A stretch of DNA of 64,000 nt, taken from positions 62,001 through 126,000 of the forward strand of contig NZ_JACWUN010000008.1 in the NCBI RefSeq assembly GCF_014773365.1, written 5' to 3'. Below, one piece after another: positions 33,314-41,843 of this stretch. Numbering within the stretch: position 1 is the stretch's first letter; each line of letters opens with the position of its first letter. Source of the DNA: Pelovirga terrestris (GTDB lineage: Bacteria > Desulfobacterota > Desulfuromonadia > Desulfuromonadales > Geopsychrobacteraceae). The position numbers were made by a program, and so were the translations under genes. The notes under the pieces were generated by a model that was not told the origin of the DNA, made no database searches, and worked only from the letters and a program-made list of their open reading frames with translations.

Positions 33314-33396
33314 GGGAGCAATAAATTGCCCCCACCCCCTTCGTCCGTCTCGGTGGCACCAATATCACTCTTGTGGGGGCGCGATTTATCGCACCC
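33314..33396. repeat. Imperfect inverted repeat between lutC and the LutBA fusion gene
   Basis: Arms at 33314-33335 (GGGAGCAATAAATTGC...) and 33373-33396 (ending ATTTATCGCACCC) are imperfect complements of about 22-24 bases. The form GGGGGCGCGATTTATCGC is typical of interspersed palindromes seen in many genomes. In the operon transcript it would make a hairpin that could protect or separate the two messages. Confidence 0.6.
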
Positions 33397-33412
33397 GATG
33401 GTTATCTGTCGC

Positions 33413-33976
33413 CTATATCTCCAGCAGATCATCAGATACGTCAGGGACAAGCAAAATATGGAGTTGACGGGGCCCATGGCAGCCGATGGTCAGCACCCGT
33501 TCTATATCTGCGGTACGACTTGGACCGGTAATGTACGCGACAAAACGTGGTTCAGAACCTTCATACAGCCTGTTCATAGGGTCTACGGCAGCCAGATTAT
33601 CGGGGAGAATTTTAGTCGGATCGAGAAGGACAAAATGAACTTCGGGGATGGTGGTTGCCAGACGGATATCTTCACTGGTGCTGTCGAGGACAACCGTACC
33701 GGTGTCGGCCATGGCAAAATTGCAGAAGGTAACACCGGCACCAGGCAGTTGACCAGCGTCTCGAAAGCTGCCCGCATGAACTTCCACGCCAGCCGCTTCA
33801 AGTAACGACCACAACTGGAACTTGTCCGTCAGTGCCGTTTGGGGGACCAGGGTTTTACCGACCGCAGTGCGCGCAATAAAGTCAGCTGCATCCTCCAACG
33901 TCCCATAGTGCGCAACTGTTGCACCGACCCGCTCGGCACTTTCTGTGAACCTTTTAACCTGGTCTTTTCCTACCAT
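33413..33976 (-). CDS. lutC: Lactate utilisation protein LutC (LUD domain)
   Basis: 187 aa from ATG 33976, chosen because SD GGGAG lies eight bases upstream; the frame is open 16 codons further. It is a single LUD domain with 'GVTFCNFAMADTGTVVLDSTSEDIRLATTIPEVHFVLLDPTKILPDNLAAV' and 'ITGPSRTADIERVLTIGCHGPRQLHILLV', the hallmark C-terminal pattern of LutC/YkgG proteins. LutC joins the iron-sulfur subunits in an L-lactate dehydrogenase complex. First gene of the leftward operon, facing the glcDF operon across a control region with two palindromic operators. Confidence 0.92.
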   Translation of the reverse strand: MVGKDQVKRFTESAERVGATVAHYGTLEDAADFIARTAVGKTLVPQTALTDKFQLWSLLEAAGVEVHAGSFRDAGQLPGAGVTFCNFAMADTGTVVLDSTSEDIRLATTIPEVHFVLLDPTKILPDNLAAVDPMNRLYEGSEPRFVAYITGPSRTADIERVLTIGCHGPRQLHILLVPDVSDDLLEI

Positions 33977-34055
33977 AGCACTATCTCCCTGCAGATCGAT
34001 CAATCCGCCAACTGTACCCAACATAAATGAAACAGCAAGAGCTAAACCACGAGAC

Positions 34056-34066
34056 TGGTATGACCA
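34056..34066. promoter_or_regulatory. GntR-type operator TGGT-ATG-ACCA near lutC
   Basis: Perfect TGGT-N3-ACCA palindrome, the shape bound by FadR/PdhR/LldR members of the GntR family. A minus-strand TATAAC box (34074-34079) lies eight bases upstream, so a bound repressor would cover the lutC transcription start. The regulator gene is not in the window. Confidence 0.55.
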
Positions 34067-34259
34067 TTTCTATGTTATAACTTATCTGCCATTATTTCCA
34101 TAATTATTTCCATCCTAAAGCCACCGATGCGACCTGCTTACAAGAATGTACCGTTACCACACAACACTAAGCGTTAAAGGGCCTGATGAAACCGCTATGG
34201 TTTTCTGATATCCCCACGGACAGCACCCGCTATCAGAGAACCTGGCTATTTAAACCCGC

Positions 34260-34302
34260 TTGACAATATACCAGCATGCACACTATTGTATGGTATTACC
34301 AT
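34260..34302 (+). promoter_or_regulatory. glcDF promoter with overlapping GntR-type operator
   Basis: TTGACA (34260-34265), 18-base spacer, TATTGT (34284-34289), directly followed by the palindrome ATGGT-ATT-ACCAT (34290-34302). The operator covers the predicted start, as expected for repression. Distance to the glcD ATG is about 100 nt. Confidence 0.6.
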
Positions 34303-34401
34303 CTAACCATCTTACCACCCATCGGTGGACATTAACAATAAAAACAAAAAAGCCACAGCAACCGGTTTGTTCTTCCACCCATCAGACAAGACGAGGGACC
34401 A

Positions 34402-35793
34402 ATGATCAATCAAAGCGCTATGCAACAACTTGAACAGGCTCTTGGAAAAGAAAAACTGGTAACCGCCAAGGAGGATCTGCTCGTTCTTGGCTACGATTCA
34501 ACTCCGGGACTCCATAGCCTGCCGGATGTGGTTGTCTATCCGACCAGCACCGAGGACGTCGTCAAGATTGTCGACGTAGCCCGCGACCACAACCTGCCGT
34601 TGACACCGCGTGGCAGCGCAACCGGCCTCTCCGGGGGGAGCATCCCGGTGCATGGCGGCATCGTCATCTGCCTGAACAAGATGAACCGGATTCTGGAGAT
34701 TGACGAGGAAAACCTCACCGCCACCTGCGAACCGGGGGTTGTGACCCTTGATCTGTTCAATGCGGTGGCAGAAAAAGGGCTGTTTTATCCGCCCGATCCC
34801 GGCTCGCAGAAAATTTCTACCCTGGCCGGCAATGTCATGGAAGATGCCGGTGGTCTGCGCGGTCTGAAATATGGTGTGACCCGCGATTATGTCATGGCTC
34901 TGACCTGTGTTCTTGCCGACGGCAGCCTGATTTCCACCGGCGGCAAAAGCGTCAAGGATGTGGCCGGGTACGCCTTCAAGGATCTGCTGGTTGGGTCGGA
35001 AGGCACCCTGGGCATCATCACCCAGATCACCGTCAAGCTCATCCCACCACCGCAGACCAAACAGACCTTTCTAGCCTACTTCGATAATATCCGTACCGCC
35101 GGCGAAGCTGTTTCAAAGATCATCGCCGCCAAAATCATCCCCTCCACCATGGAGATCATGGACAAGGCCACCATCAATTGCGTTGAGGATTATGTCGGTA
35201 TCGGCCTGCCACGGCAGATGGCGGCCCTGCTGTTGATTGAAGTTGATGGTCATCCTGCGGTAGTTGCCGAAGAAGCTGATGCATTAAAAGCGATTCTCGA
35301 AGAGGTCAAAGCGGCGGAAGTGCATCAGGCCAAAGATGCGCAGGATGCCATGAAACTGGCTGAGGCCCGCCGTACTGCCCTGTCGGCTCTGGCCCGCGTA
35401 TCACCCACCACCCTGCTGGAAGATGCCACGGTACCGCGTTCGAAACTGGCGGACACCTTTACCCTGATTGAGCAACTGACCGAAAAATACCAGCTCACGG
35501 TCGGCACCTTCGGTCATGCCGGCGACGGCAACCTGCATCCGACCGTACTTTGTGACGAGCGCAATGAAGACGAAATGAAACGCGCCCATGCTTTCTATGA
35601 TGAACTCTACGAGCAGGTCCTGGCCTGGGGTGGCACCGTCTCGGGTGAACACGGCATCGGCATTGCTAAAAAAGGGTACCTCGCCAAACAGATCGGCCCC
35701 GGCGGAGTGGCCGTCATGCGCCGGATCAAATCGGCCTTCGATCCGCAGGGGATCATGAATCCCGGCAAAATTTTCATTAGCGAACAGGAGTAA
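34402..35793 (+). CDS. glcD: FAD-linked glycolate / D-lactate dehydrogenase subunit GlcD
   Basis: 463 aa, an FAD_binding_4 domain ('VVVYPTSTEDVVKIVDVARDHNLPLTPRGSATGLSGGSIPVHGGIVICLNKMNRI', 'GLFYPPDPGSQKISTLAGNVMEDAGGLRGLKYGVTRDYV') and an FAD-oxidase C domain ('GTFGHAGDGNLHPTVL', 'GGTVSGEHGIGIAKKGYL', 'FDPQGIMNPGKIF'). Family enzymes oxidise glycolate or D-lactate and pass electrons to an iron-sulfur partner, here the next gene. Given the lut operon opposite and lldP nearby, D-lactate is the likelier substrate. SD GAGGGA. Together the two operons would let the cell use both lactate enantiomers. Confidence 0.92.
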   Translation: MINQSAMQQLEQALGKEKLVTAKEDLLVLGYDSTPGLHSLPDVVVYPTSTEDVVKIVDVARDHNLPLTPRGSATGLSGGSIPVHGGIVICLNKMNRILEIDEENLTATCEPGVVTLDLFNAVAEKGLFYPPDPGSQKISTLAGNVMEDAGGLRGLKYGVTRDYVMALTCVLADGSLISTGGKSVKDVAGYAFKDLLVGSEGTLGIITQITVKLIPPPQTKQTFLAYFDNIRTAGEAVSKIIAAKIIPSTMEIMDKATINCVEDYVGIGLPRQMAALLLIEVDGHPAVVAEEADALKAILEEVKAAEVHQAKDAQDAMKLAEARRTALSALARVSPTTLLEDATVPRSKLADTFTLIEQLTEKYQLTVGTFGHAGDGNLHPTVLCDERNEDEMKRAHAFYDELYEQVLAWGGTVSGEHGIGIAKKGYLAKQIGPGGVAVMRRIKSAFDPQGIMNPGKIFISEQE

Positions 35794-35796
35794 CGC

Positions 35797-37098
35797 ATGA
35801 GCGATCAGCAGCCACTGGGTAACTTCACCTCCAAGGATGCCCCTGACTACGAAGATGTACTGCAATGTATGCGCTGTGGATTCTGCCTGCCCACCTGCCC
35901 GACCTTTGCCTTGACCGGACGTGAACGTTCGAGTCCCCGCGGCCGTGTTGCACTGGCCCGAGCGGTGGCCGAGGGGAAGCTCGATTTTAATCAGGCGATG
36001 AAGGATGAGGCTTTTTTCTGTCTCGACTGCCGCGCCTGCACCACCGCCTGTCCATCCGGGGTTAAAGCCGGGGAGGTGATGGAAGTCTGCCGTGCCCAGG
36101 TCCATCAGCAACTAAAGGCACCGAAATGGCAGGGAACCTTACGCAACCTGGTATTGAAAAAAATGGTGCCGAATCCTGGCCTGATGGAAACTTCGATGCT
36201 GCCGGCCCGCCTCTACCAGAAACTCGGTATTCAGTGGCTGGTGCGCAACAGCAAGATCCTCAAGCTGGGGCCGGTCTGGATCGACAAGGCCGAGGGCATG
36301 CTGCCGGAGCTTCACGCCCCGCTAAGGCCCCAGTTGCCGGATCTCAGCCCGGCCAAAGGAGAGAAGCGAGGCACCGTCGCCTTTTTTCTCGGCTGCGTGA
36401 TGACCCTGCTCTATCCGGAAGTTTCACGCCAGACGGTCAAGGTGCTCAATCATCAGGGGTTTGATGTGATCACCCCCAAAGAACAAAAATGCTGCGGCGC
36501 CCCGCATCTGACCGAAGGTGATCGGGAAACAACCCGTGAGATTGCCGCCTTTAACCTGGATCTGTTTCTTGATCTGGAGGTCGATGCCATCGTGACTGAT
36601 TGTGCCGGCTGTGGGGCAGCACTGAAGGAATACGAAGAGATTCTGGCCGAGCGTGAAGACCACGATCGTCTCCACCTCTTCCGTCAGAAGATCAAGGATA
36701 TCAGTGAATTCTTATGTGAACAGGGGATACGGACCGAGGGGCTTAAACCGGTTGACAAGAGCGTTACCTATCATGAGCCTTGTCACTTGTGTCATGCTCA
36801 AGGAATCAGCAAACAGCCGCGGGCATTGATTCAAGCTATTCCAGGAGTCGATTTCCGAGAGATGAAAGAGGCCTCCTGGTGCTGTGGTTCAGCAGCTACC
36901 TTCAGCCTCAAGTTTACTGATGAGAGCCAGAAGATTCTCGATCGCAAACTGGAGAACGTCAGAAAAACCGGCGCCGAGGTCCTGGTAACCGGCAATCCCG
37001 GCTGTCACCTGCAGCTCGCCTGGGGATTACAGCAAGCCCAGATGCCGCAACCGGTGCTTCACATTACTGAATTGCTGGGGCTGGCGACACCGGACTAG
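35797..37098 (+). CDS. glcF: Iron-sulfur subunit GlcF (two 4Fe-4S and two CCG domains)
   Basis: 433 aa: N-terminal ferredoxin motifs CMRCGFCLPTCP (about residues 28-39) and CLDCRACTTACP (about 75-86), then two CCG modules ('FFLGCVMTLLYPEVSRQ', 'KCCGAPHLTEGD', 'CAGCG', then 'HEPCHLCHAQG', 'WCCGSAATFS', 'GNPGCHLQ'). It starts 3 nt after glcD with SD CAGGAG. It takes electrons from the flavin of GlcD and delivers them to the quinone pool. The next gene is convergent. Confidence 0.93.
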   Translation: MSDQQPLGNFTSKDAPDYEDVLQCMRCGFCLPTCPTFALTGRERSSPRGRVALARAVAEGKLDFNQAMKDEAFFCLDCRACTTACPSGVKAGEVMEVCRAQVHQQLKAPKWQGTLRNLVLKKMVPNPGLMETSMLPARLYQKLGIQWLVRNSKILKLGPVWIDKAEGMLPELHAPLRPQLPDLSPAKGEKRGTVAFFLGCVMTLLYPEVSRQTVKVLNHQGFDVITPKEQKCCGAPHLTEGDRETTREIAAFNLDLFLDLEVDAIVTDCAGCGAALKEYEEILAEREDHDRLHLFRQKIKDISEFLCEQGIRTEGLKPVDKSVTYHEPCHLCHAQGISKQPRALIQAIPGVDFREMKEASWCCGSAATFSLKFTDESQKILDRKLENVRKTGAEVLVTGNPGCHLQLAWGLQQAQMPQPVLHITELLGLATPD

Positions 37099-37141
37099 TT
37101 GTCATTCGGGAAGGGGCACTGACCCATTGTATAACCGGAGT

Positions 37142-37181
37142 GTGTCCATCCATAAGCTATTAGGTGGTGTTGGATGGACAC
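37142..37181. terminator. Hairpin between glcF and the convergent signalling gene
   Basis: 11-bp perfect stem GTGTCCATCCA / TGGATGGACAC (37142-37152 and 37171-37181) with an 18-base loop. It lacks a U run, so it is a likely but atypical two-way terminator. Confidence 0.55.
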
Positions 37182-37195
37182 CTGTTGCGCCGCGC

Positions 37196-39367
37196 TCAGT
37201 GTTTGGCCAGACTTATTCCCGGAGCCAGGTTCGGATGAGTGCACAACAGGGCAAAGGCGGCATCAGCAGAAACGGCTTCACCGTACAGATAACCCTGCAC
37301 TGCATGGCAACCCAGGTGGCGCAAGTGCTCCAGCTGGATGAGGTTTTCAACGCCCTTGGCCATCAGGGTTAAATTAAGCCCGCGCGCCATCATGGCGATA
37401 CCATCGGCGATTCGCGCCCGCCCCACATCCTGCGTAATGTCGCGCACAAAGGAACGATCGATCATCAGGGTATTGACCGGATAATCACGCAGATAATTGA
37501 GCGAGGAATGGCCGCAACCAAAATTATCTATGGCAACAGAGACACCCATGCGACTCAACCCCCGCAACACTCCCGCTACCCCACTGGAACCATCCAGCAT
37601 CCCCTGCTCGGTAATCTGGACTTCGAACAGCTCGGCATCAAGCCCTGCCGCTTTGATAGTGGCGGTAAACTTATCCGTGTAGTCCTCCTGCTGCAACTGG
37701 AGGACCGACAGGTTAAGAGCCACCCTGATCGGCGGCAACCCCTGCCGTCGCCAGCGCAACATCTCCTCACATACCTGTTGCAGCACCCAGTCTCCGATCG
37801 GGATGATCTGGCGGTTTTTTTCAGCAACATGGATAAAATCACCCGGGCACAGCAAACCACGATACGGATGCTGCCAACGCAGCAATGCCTCCATACCGAC
37901 AATATGACTGCTGGTCGGATCCACCTTGGGCTGGAAAAATACCTGCAGCTGGTTGCGTTCCAGGGCAGTGCTTAATTCTTTCTCCAAGTTCACGCCTCCC
38001 AGGATGTTCCCCATCTGCCGCTCATAGACACAATAGCCATCCTTGCCTGTATCCTTGGCATGATACATGGCGATATCAGCACTATGGAGCAAGGCCTCTA
38101 TGCTATCCCCCCCTTCCGGATAAAGAGCAATTCCCATGCTGGCGCTCAAACGTACTTCATGACCATCAACCGTCAGGGGCATGCGAACCGCTGCGAGGAT
38201 TTTATCTGCAACAATGGTCGCATCCTCCAGCGATGTAATATTCACCAGCAGCAGTGAAAATTCATCGCCACCAAAGCGACTGACCGTATCTTCGGCACGG
38301 ACACATTGAACGATGGACCCTGCCACCTGTTGTAAAATCCGGTCACCAACAATATGGCCATAGCTGTCATTGATCTCTTTAAAAAAGTCCAGATCGATAA
38401 AAATCACCGCAATTCTGGTGTTGCTGCGCGTCGCGTGGGCCAGGGCCTGGGTCATACGATCAGCAAAAAGAAGACGGTTCGGCAAACGGGTCAACAGGTC
38501 ATGGTAGGCCTGATAGCTGATCCGTTCTTCTGAGCGTTTTCTTTCGGTAATATCGCGGGCGCTACCGAGAGTTCCAACGAATTCCTTATGACCAGCGTTG
38601 TTCTGGGCATAGACCCCCATGGCATTCAACTCTACCAGAAGCTCTGCTCCGCCTTGTCCCTGCTGACTGTTCCGACTTGCCTGCAAGCGAATCTCCGTAC
38701 TGCGGGTCGCCCGCTCCCCGGTACGTTGTTCACTGAAGAACCGGTGCGCAATATCGGCATTATTAGGATGGATAAGAAAGGAAAAATGACGCCCGATAAT
38801 CTCATGCCGCTTGTACCCCAACAGTCCCTCGATCATATCATTGACAAAGGTAAACACCCCGTTGGCGTCAAGCATATAAATAAAGTCAGGGGAATTATTA
38901 ACAATAAAACGATGCATCCGTTCCGATTCTTCCAGCGCCAATTCGGTACGGCGCAACTGTAACCGGGTCTGCTGCCGCTCAACGCCCCGACTGACACTGA
39001 CCAACAGATCTTCCGGACGATAGGGCTTGCGGACAAAATCATAAGCGCCCAGGCGCAAAGCATCTTTAATGGAGACAACGGAACTATCGGAAACCAGGAC
39101 AATGGTTTCAACATCAAGGCAGGAGTTCCGAACCGCTTCGATCAGGTGGCAACTGTCACGACCGGAAATCTGTAAATCGAGTAATAATAGAGCGTAGCGC
39201 CCTTGTTTGAGTTTTTTCACTGCCTCTTCACAGGAGGTTGACAGGTCGGTACGATACCCGTTGATGCGCAGCAGCGCCTGCAGACTGTAAAGCAAGGGCA
39301 ACTGCTCACCGACGATCAGAATTCCCGCTGACGGGTTTTCTAGTTTGGTGGTATGTTCCTGAGACAT
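37196..39367 (-). CDS. REC-PAS-GGDEF-EAL protein with active-looking GGDEF and degenerate EAL
   Basis: 723 aa: receiver domain (about 14-130; phospho-acceptor Asp64 and Lys114, but the usual acidic pair is replaced by GE), PAS domain (about 150-275), GGDEF (about 285-455; motif GGDEF 366-370 and inhibitory site RAED 357-360), EAL (about 465-710). In the EAL domain, EALLR (493) and Asn552 are kept, but the usual E-x-T-E is QITE (584), DD-F-G is DNFG (614), the catalytic K of KID is M (635) and AEGVE is AKGVE (670). It should make c-di-GMP; its EAL is probably a binding rather than cleaving domain. It starts 13 nt after the histidine kinase gene, its likely partner. Confidence 0.92.
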   Translation of the reverse strand: MSQEHTTKLENPSAGILIVGEQLPLLYSLQALLRINGYRTDLSTSCEEAVKKLKQGRYALLLLDLQISGRDSCHLIEAVRNSCLDVETIVLVSDSSVVSIKDALRLGAYDFVRKPYRPEDLLVSVSRGVERQQTRLQLRRTELALEESERMHRFIVNNSPDFIYMLDANGVFTFVNDMIEGLLGYKRHEIIGRHFSFLIHPNNADIAHRFFSEQRTGERATRSTEIRLQASRNSQQGQGGAELLVELNAMGVYAQNNAGHKEFVGTLGSARDITERKRSEERISYQAYHDLLTRLPNRLLFADRMTQALAHATRSNTRIAVIFIDLDFFKEINDSYGHIVGDRILQQVAGSIVQCVRAEDTVSRFGGDEFSLLLVNITSLEDATIVADKILAAVRMPLTVDGHEVRLSASMGIALYPEGGDSIEALLHSADIAMYHAKDTGKDGYCVYERQMGNILGGVNLEKELSTALERNQLQVFFQPKVDPTSSHIVGMEALLRWQHPYRGLLCPGDFIHVAEKNRQIIPIGDWVLQQVCEEMLRWRRQGLPPIRVALNLSVLQLQQEDYTDKFTATIKAAGLDAELFEVQITEQGMLDGSSGVAGVLRGLSRMGVSVAIDNFGCGHSSLNYLRDYPVNTLMIDRSFVRDITQDVGRARIADGIAMMARGLNLTLMAKGVENLIQLEHLRHLGCHAVQGYLYGEAVSADAAFALLCTHPNLAPGISLAKH

Positions 39368-39380
39368 GATTCCCCCCTAT

Positions 39381-41486
39381 TCAGGCAAACAAGCTGAAAT
39401 CATCCACGACCGGCAGTTGCAGATAAAAACTGGTGCCCTGGTCCGGGCCACTGTGACAGCTGATCCGTCCCCCGAGATCTTCCACCATCCCCTTGACAAT
39501 ACTTAAGCCCGACCCGGCATGCCCTCCACCTTTGGTGCTGACAACCGGTCGGAACAATCGATCCCTGATGGCAGCCGGTATTCCAGGACCATTGTCGGCA
39601 ATATGTATTTCGACATAACGCCCACGCTCAGAACAAAACCCTTCACGGGTCGCCAGGGTAATTTGGCCGCCATGATCGAGAGCTTCTGCTGCATTCTTAA
39701 TCAGATTGACCAGGATCTGTCGAATCAGGATAGCCATGCTCGACAGCAGTGGAAGATCCTGCTGGAACTGTTGGATCACCTCTATGTTGCGGGGTGTTAA
39801 TTCAGCCTCACGCAAGGTATCAACGGTTTCCTGCACCAATTGGTTGATATCAATCTCCTGGTCAGGAAATTCGTAGGTATCCTGCTGATTAAGATAGTAA
39901 TGAACGATTTCATCGACCCGTTGTGATTCCTGCTTAATGGCTTCAGCCAGTTCCCGGCCGGATCTCCCTGACAGATTGTGTTTCAACACCTCGGCATAAT
40001 TGCCGATAATGGTCAGAGGACTGCTGATTTCGTGATTAACCCGACGCAGCAGCAAGGCACCATCTCCAATGCGATTAAATTCTGCCATCGATACCTGGGC
40101 CAGCGCCGCACTGACGATAGGGTGCAAAACAGTTATTGCCGGGGACTCAAGTCCGTCAGCCTGGTAAGCGTTATCGAAACCAAAAACTACCACCGCCAGA
40201 GGATGATCATTGGAACGTAAAGGGTAACACACGAAGCCCTGGCCACCGCCCAGGCGCAGCAGCAGATGGTCGGTCACGGTCAAGGCTTGATCTGGAGCAA
40301 AACTGCTGACAGCACCCCCGCCGGACAGAGCCCGGGCCGCCAGGCTCGCCTCACTGATCAATGGAATTTTCAGCTCACGTGACAAGCGCGAGCCGTCTTT
40401 TGAAGAAATCCCGATCAACTCCTGACGCCGCTGATCAAGCAGAAAAAAATGAACCTTCTTAGCCTGACTGTTCTCCAGATAAAGACTCCTGGCAATCTCG
40501 GCAATCTCTTCCGGCGTAGTGCCGCTGGTCAAGCGGGCTCGGGCCGCCTCCTGGCTGGCAACCAGAAAAATCTGCCGGGTTAACCGTCGACAGGCCTTAT
40601 TGAAGGACTCCACGGATGCTGCATCGTTATCCTTGGCCTCGAAGGAAGGGGCAGAAAGACTGGTCACCCACTCAAACAGATAATCTGTTTCTGTGGGACG
40701 CAGATTAAAAAACAACTCGCCCAGGCGCCCCGCTTCAGGATTCAATTCACCATCGCTGCCGGCAAAAAGCTGGGCCAGCCTGGCGATCCGAAAGAGTGGA
40801 TTGGCCGTTTGCAGTTGACCGCTGTCCACCATCAGGAAACGGATGGCATCAGCCAGAAAGGAGTCAAGTCCCCAGCTGTCAATCTTGTCAGCCGCCAACG
40901 TGAGATGGTCGGTCTGAACGTGCTGCGGCTCCAGTCCTGCTTGCTTTTCGCAACTCCAGGAGACGGGTTCCTTATCCAGAAAAAGATCACCGTGCTGCGC
41001 TAGCAACTGATAAAGGCCAAGGGTCTGCAACAGTCCACCGAGTTGTGCCTCTTCGATGTAGGGGTAGTTAACCGAAGGAGCAATACAGCGGGCCGCCTGA
41101 CCGGCAAAACGCGATGTCCGCCACAGTGTCCTTAAATAGGATATTTCAGTTGCCGACAGCTTGTGCTCCAGTACGTGCCGGGCGGACTGAAGAACCAGGC
41201 TGACAATCATCGGGTACCCTAAAGAATTCACCGCAGCGGTAACCGGTTCGGTAGCATCCAGTTTATGGTGACTACCCTTTGCAGCAACGTCAATCAAGTG
41301 AGCAGCGAAGGGGGCATCCTGTAATATAATCTCTACAACTAACTGGGGACTGGCACCTTGAAGGCAGGCGGACAGGAGATCGGCAAGGACATCGGGCATG
41401 GAAAGCAAAGAAGATCCCTTTGCCCCATAGGTTTTGGCAGGCGGCTCCGGGAGAGGCTCTTTTTTATTGATTGAAATGACCCCCAT
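39381..41486 (-). CDS. HDOD-GAF histidine kinase
   Basis: 701 aa: HDOD domain (about residues 30-240, with the 'PQLVVEIILQDAPFAAHLI' and 'AAVNSLGYPMI' pattern), a GAF-like domain (about 300-470), HisKA with phospho-acceptor His485 in 'RRVNHEISSPLTIIGNYAEVL', and HATPase_c with N box NLIKNAAEAL (594-603), G1 DNGPGIP (631-637) and G2 GSGLSIVKG. No membrane segment, so it is a cytoplasmic sensor. HDOD fused to a histidine kinase is unusual outside Desulfuromonadales-type genomes. It is upstream of, and probably cotranscribed with, the REC-PAS-GGDEF-EAL gene. It is divergent from the sigma-54 activator gene at 41844. Confidence 0.9.
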   Translation of the reverse strand: MGVISINKKEPLPEPPAKTYGAKGSSLLSMPDVLADLLSACLQGASPQLVVEIILQDAPFAAHLIDVAAKGSHHKLDATEPVTAAVNSLGYPMIVSLVLQSARHVLEHKLSATEISYLRTLWRTSRFAGQAARCIAPSVNYPYIEEAQLGGLLQTLGLYQLLAQHGDLFLDKEPVSWSCEKQAGLEPQHVQTDHLTLAADKIDSWGLDSFLADAIRFLMVDSGQLQTANPLFRIARLAQLFAGSDGELNPEAGRLGELFFNLRPTETDYLFEWVTSLSAPSFEAKDNDAASVESFNKACRRLTRQIFLVASQEAARARLTSGTTPEEIAEIARSLYLENSQAKKVHFFLLDQRRQELIGISSKDGSRLSRELKIPLISEASLAARALSGGGAVSSFAPDQALTVTDHLLLRLGGGQGFVCYPLRSNDHPLAVVVFGFDNAYQADGLESPAITVLHPIVSAALAQVSMAEFNRIGDGALLLRRVNHEISSPLTIIGNYAEVLKHNLSGRSGRELAEAIKQESQRVDEIVHYYLNQQDTYEFPDQEIDINQLVQETVDTLREAELTPRNIEVIQQFQQDLPLLSSMAILIRQILVNLIKNAAEALDHGGQITLATREGFCSERGRYVEIHIADNGPGIPAAIRDRLFRPVVSTKGGGHAGSGLSIVKGMVEDLGGRISCHSGPDQGTSFYLQLPVVDDFSLFA

Positions 41487-41843
41487 AAATACATCCCTTG
41501 CTTATTGATGAAACATGCAGCCATTATTCATCAGCTATGCTAGATTAGCAAGGACAAAAAAAAGAAATATGCTTAACATTCAGGCATTTAGATAGAGAAA
41601 CAGGTTCAAAATTTTCATAATAAAAACCTCACAAACTCATATTTCCCTCATCAATTGCAAGCAAGCTATCAAAACCAAAGCCTATTTTATATTGGCTTAA
41701 TAAAAATCTAATTCTTAAAGATTAAAAAACATCGCAATGATGATCCCAGGATCAGCCTGCCGCTGGTACTATTTTTTTGACAGCGATGAGCATTCCCTCT
41801 ACCCTGCAGACTAAGCAACAAACAACTCATTCGGAGTACTTAC
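41487..41843. other. Divergent AT-rich intergenic region between two signalling genes
   Basis: 357 bp with no gene. A possible plus-strand promoter is TTGACA (41777-41782), 17 bases, TACCCT (41800-41805). I looked for a sigma-54 site and saw none with correct spacing. No repeat or riboswitch recognised. Confidence 0.5.

Larger units (their letters stand above)
33977..34401. promoter_or_regulatory. Divergent control region of the lut and glc operons
   Basis: 425 bp without a gene. It holds two palindromes of the form TGGT-N3-ACCA, one near the start of each operon, and a plus-strand promoter at 34260-34289. It is AT-rich around both ends. Confidence 0.65.

Noticed and set aside
41755-41785. 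Sigma-54 promoter before the activator gene
   Set aside because: The GG and GC-like elements are not 10 bp apart; only a weak sigma-70 arrangement fits.
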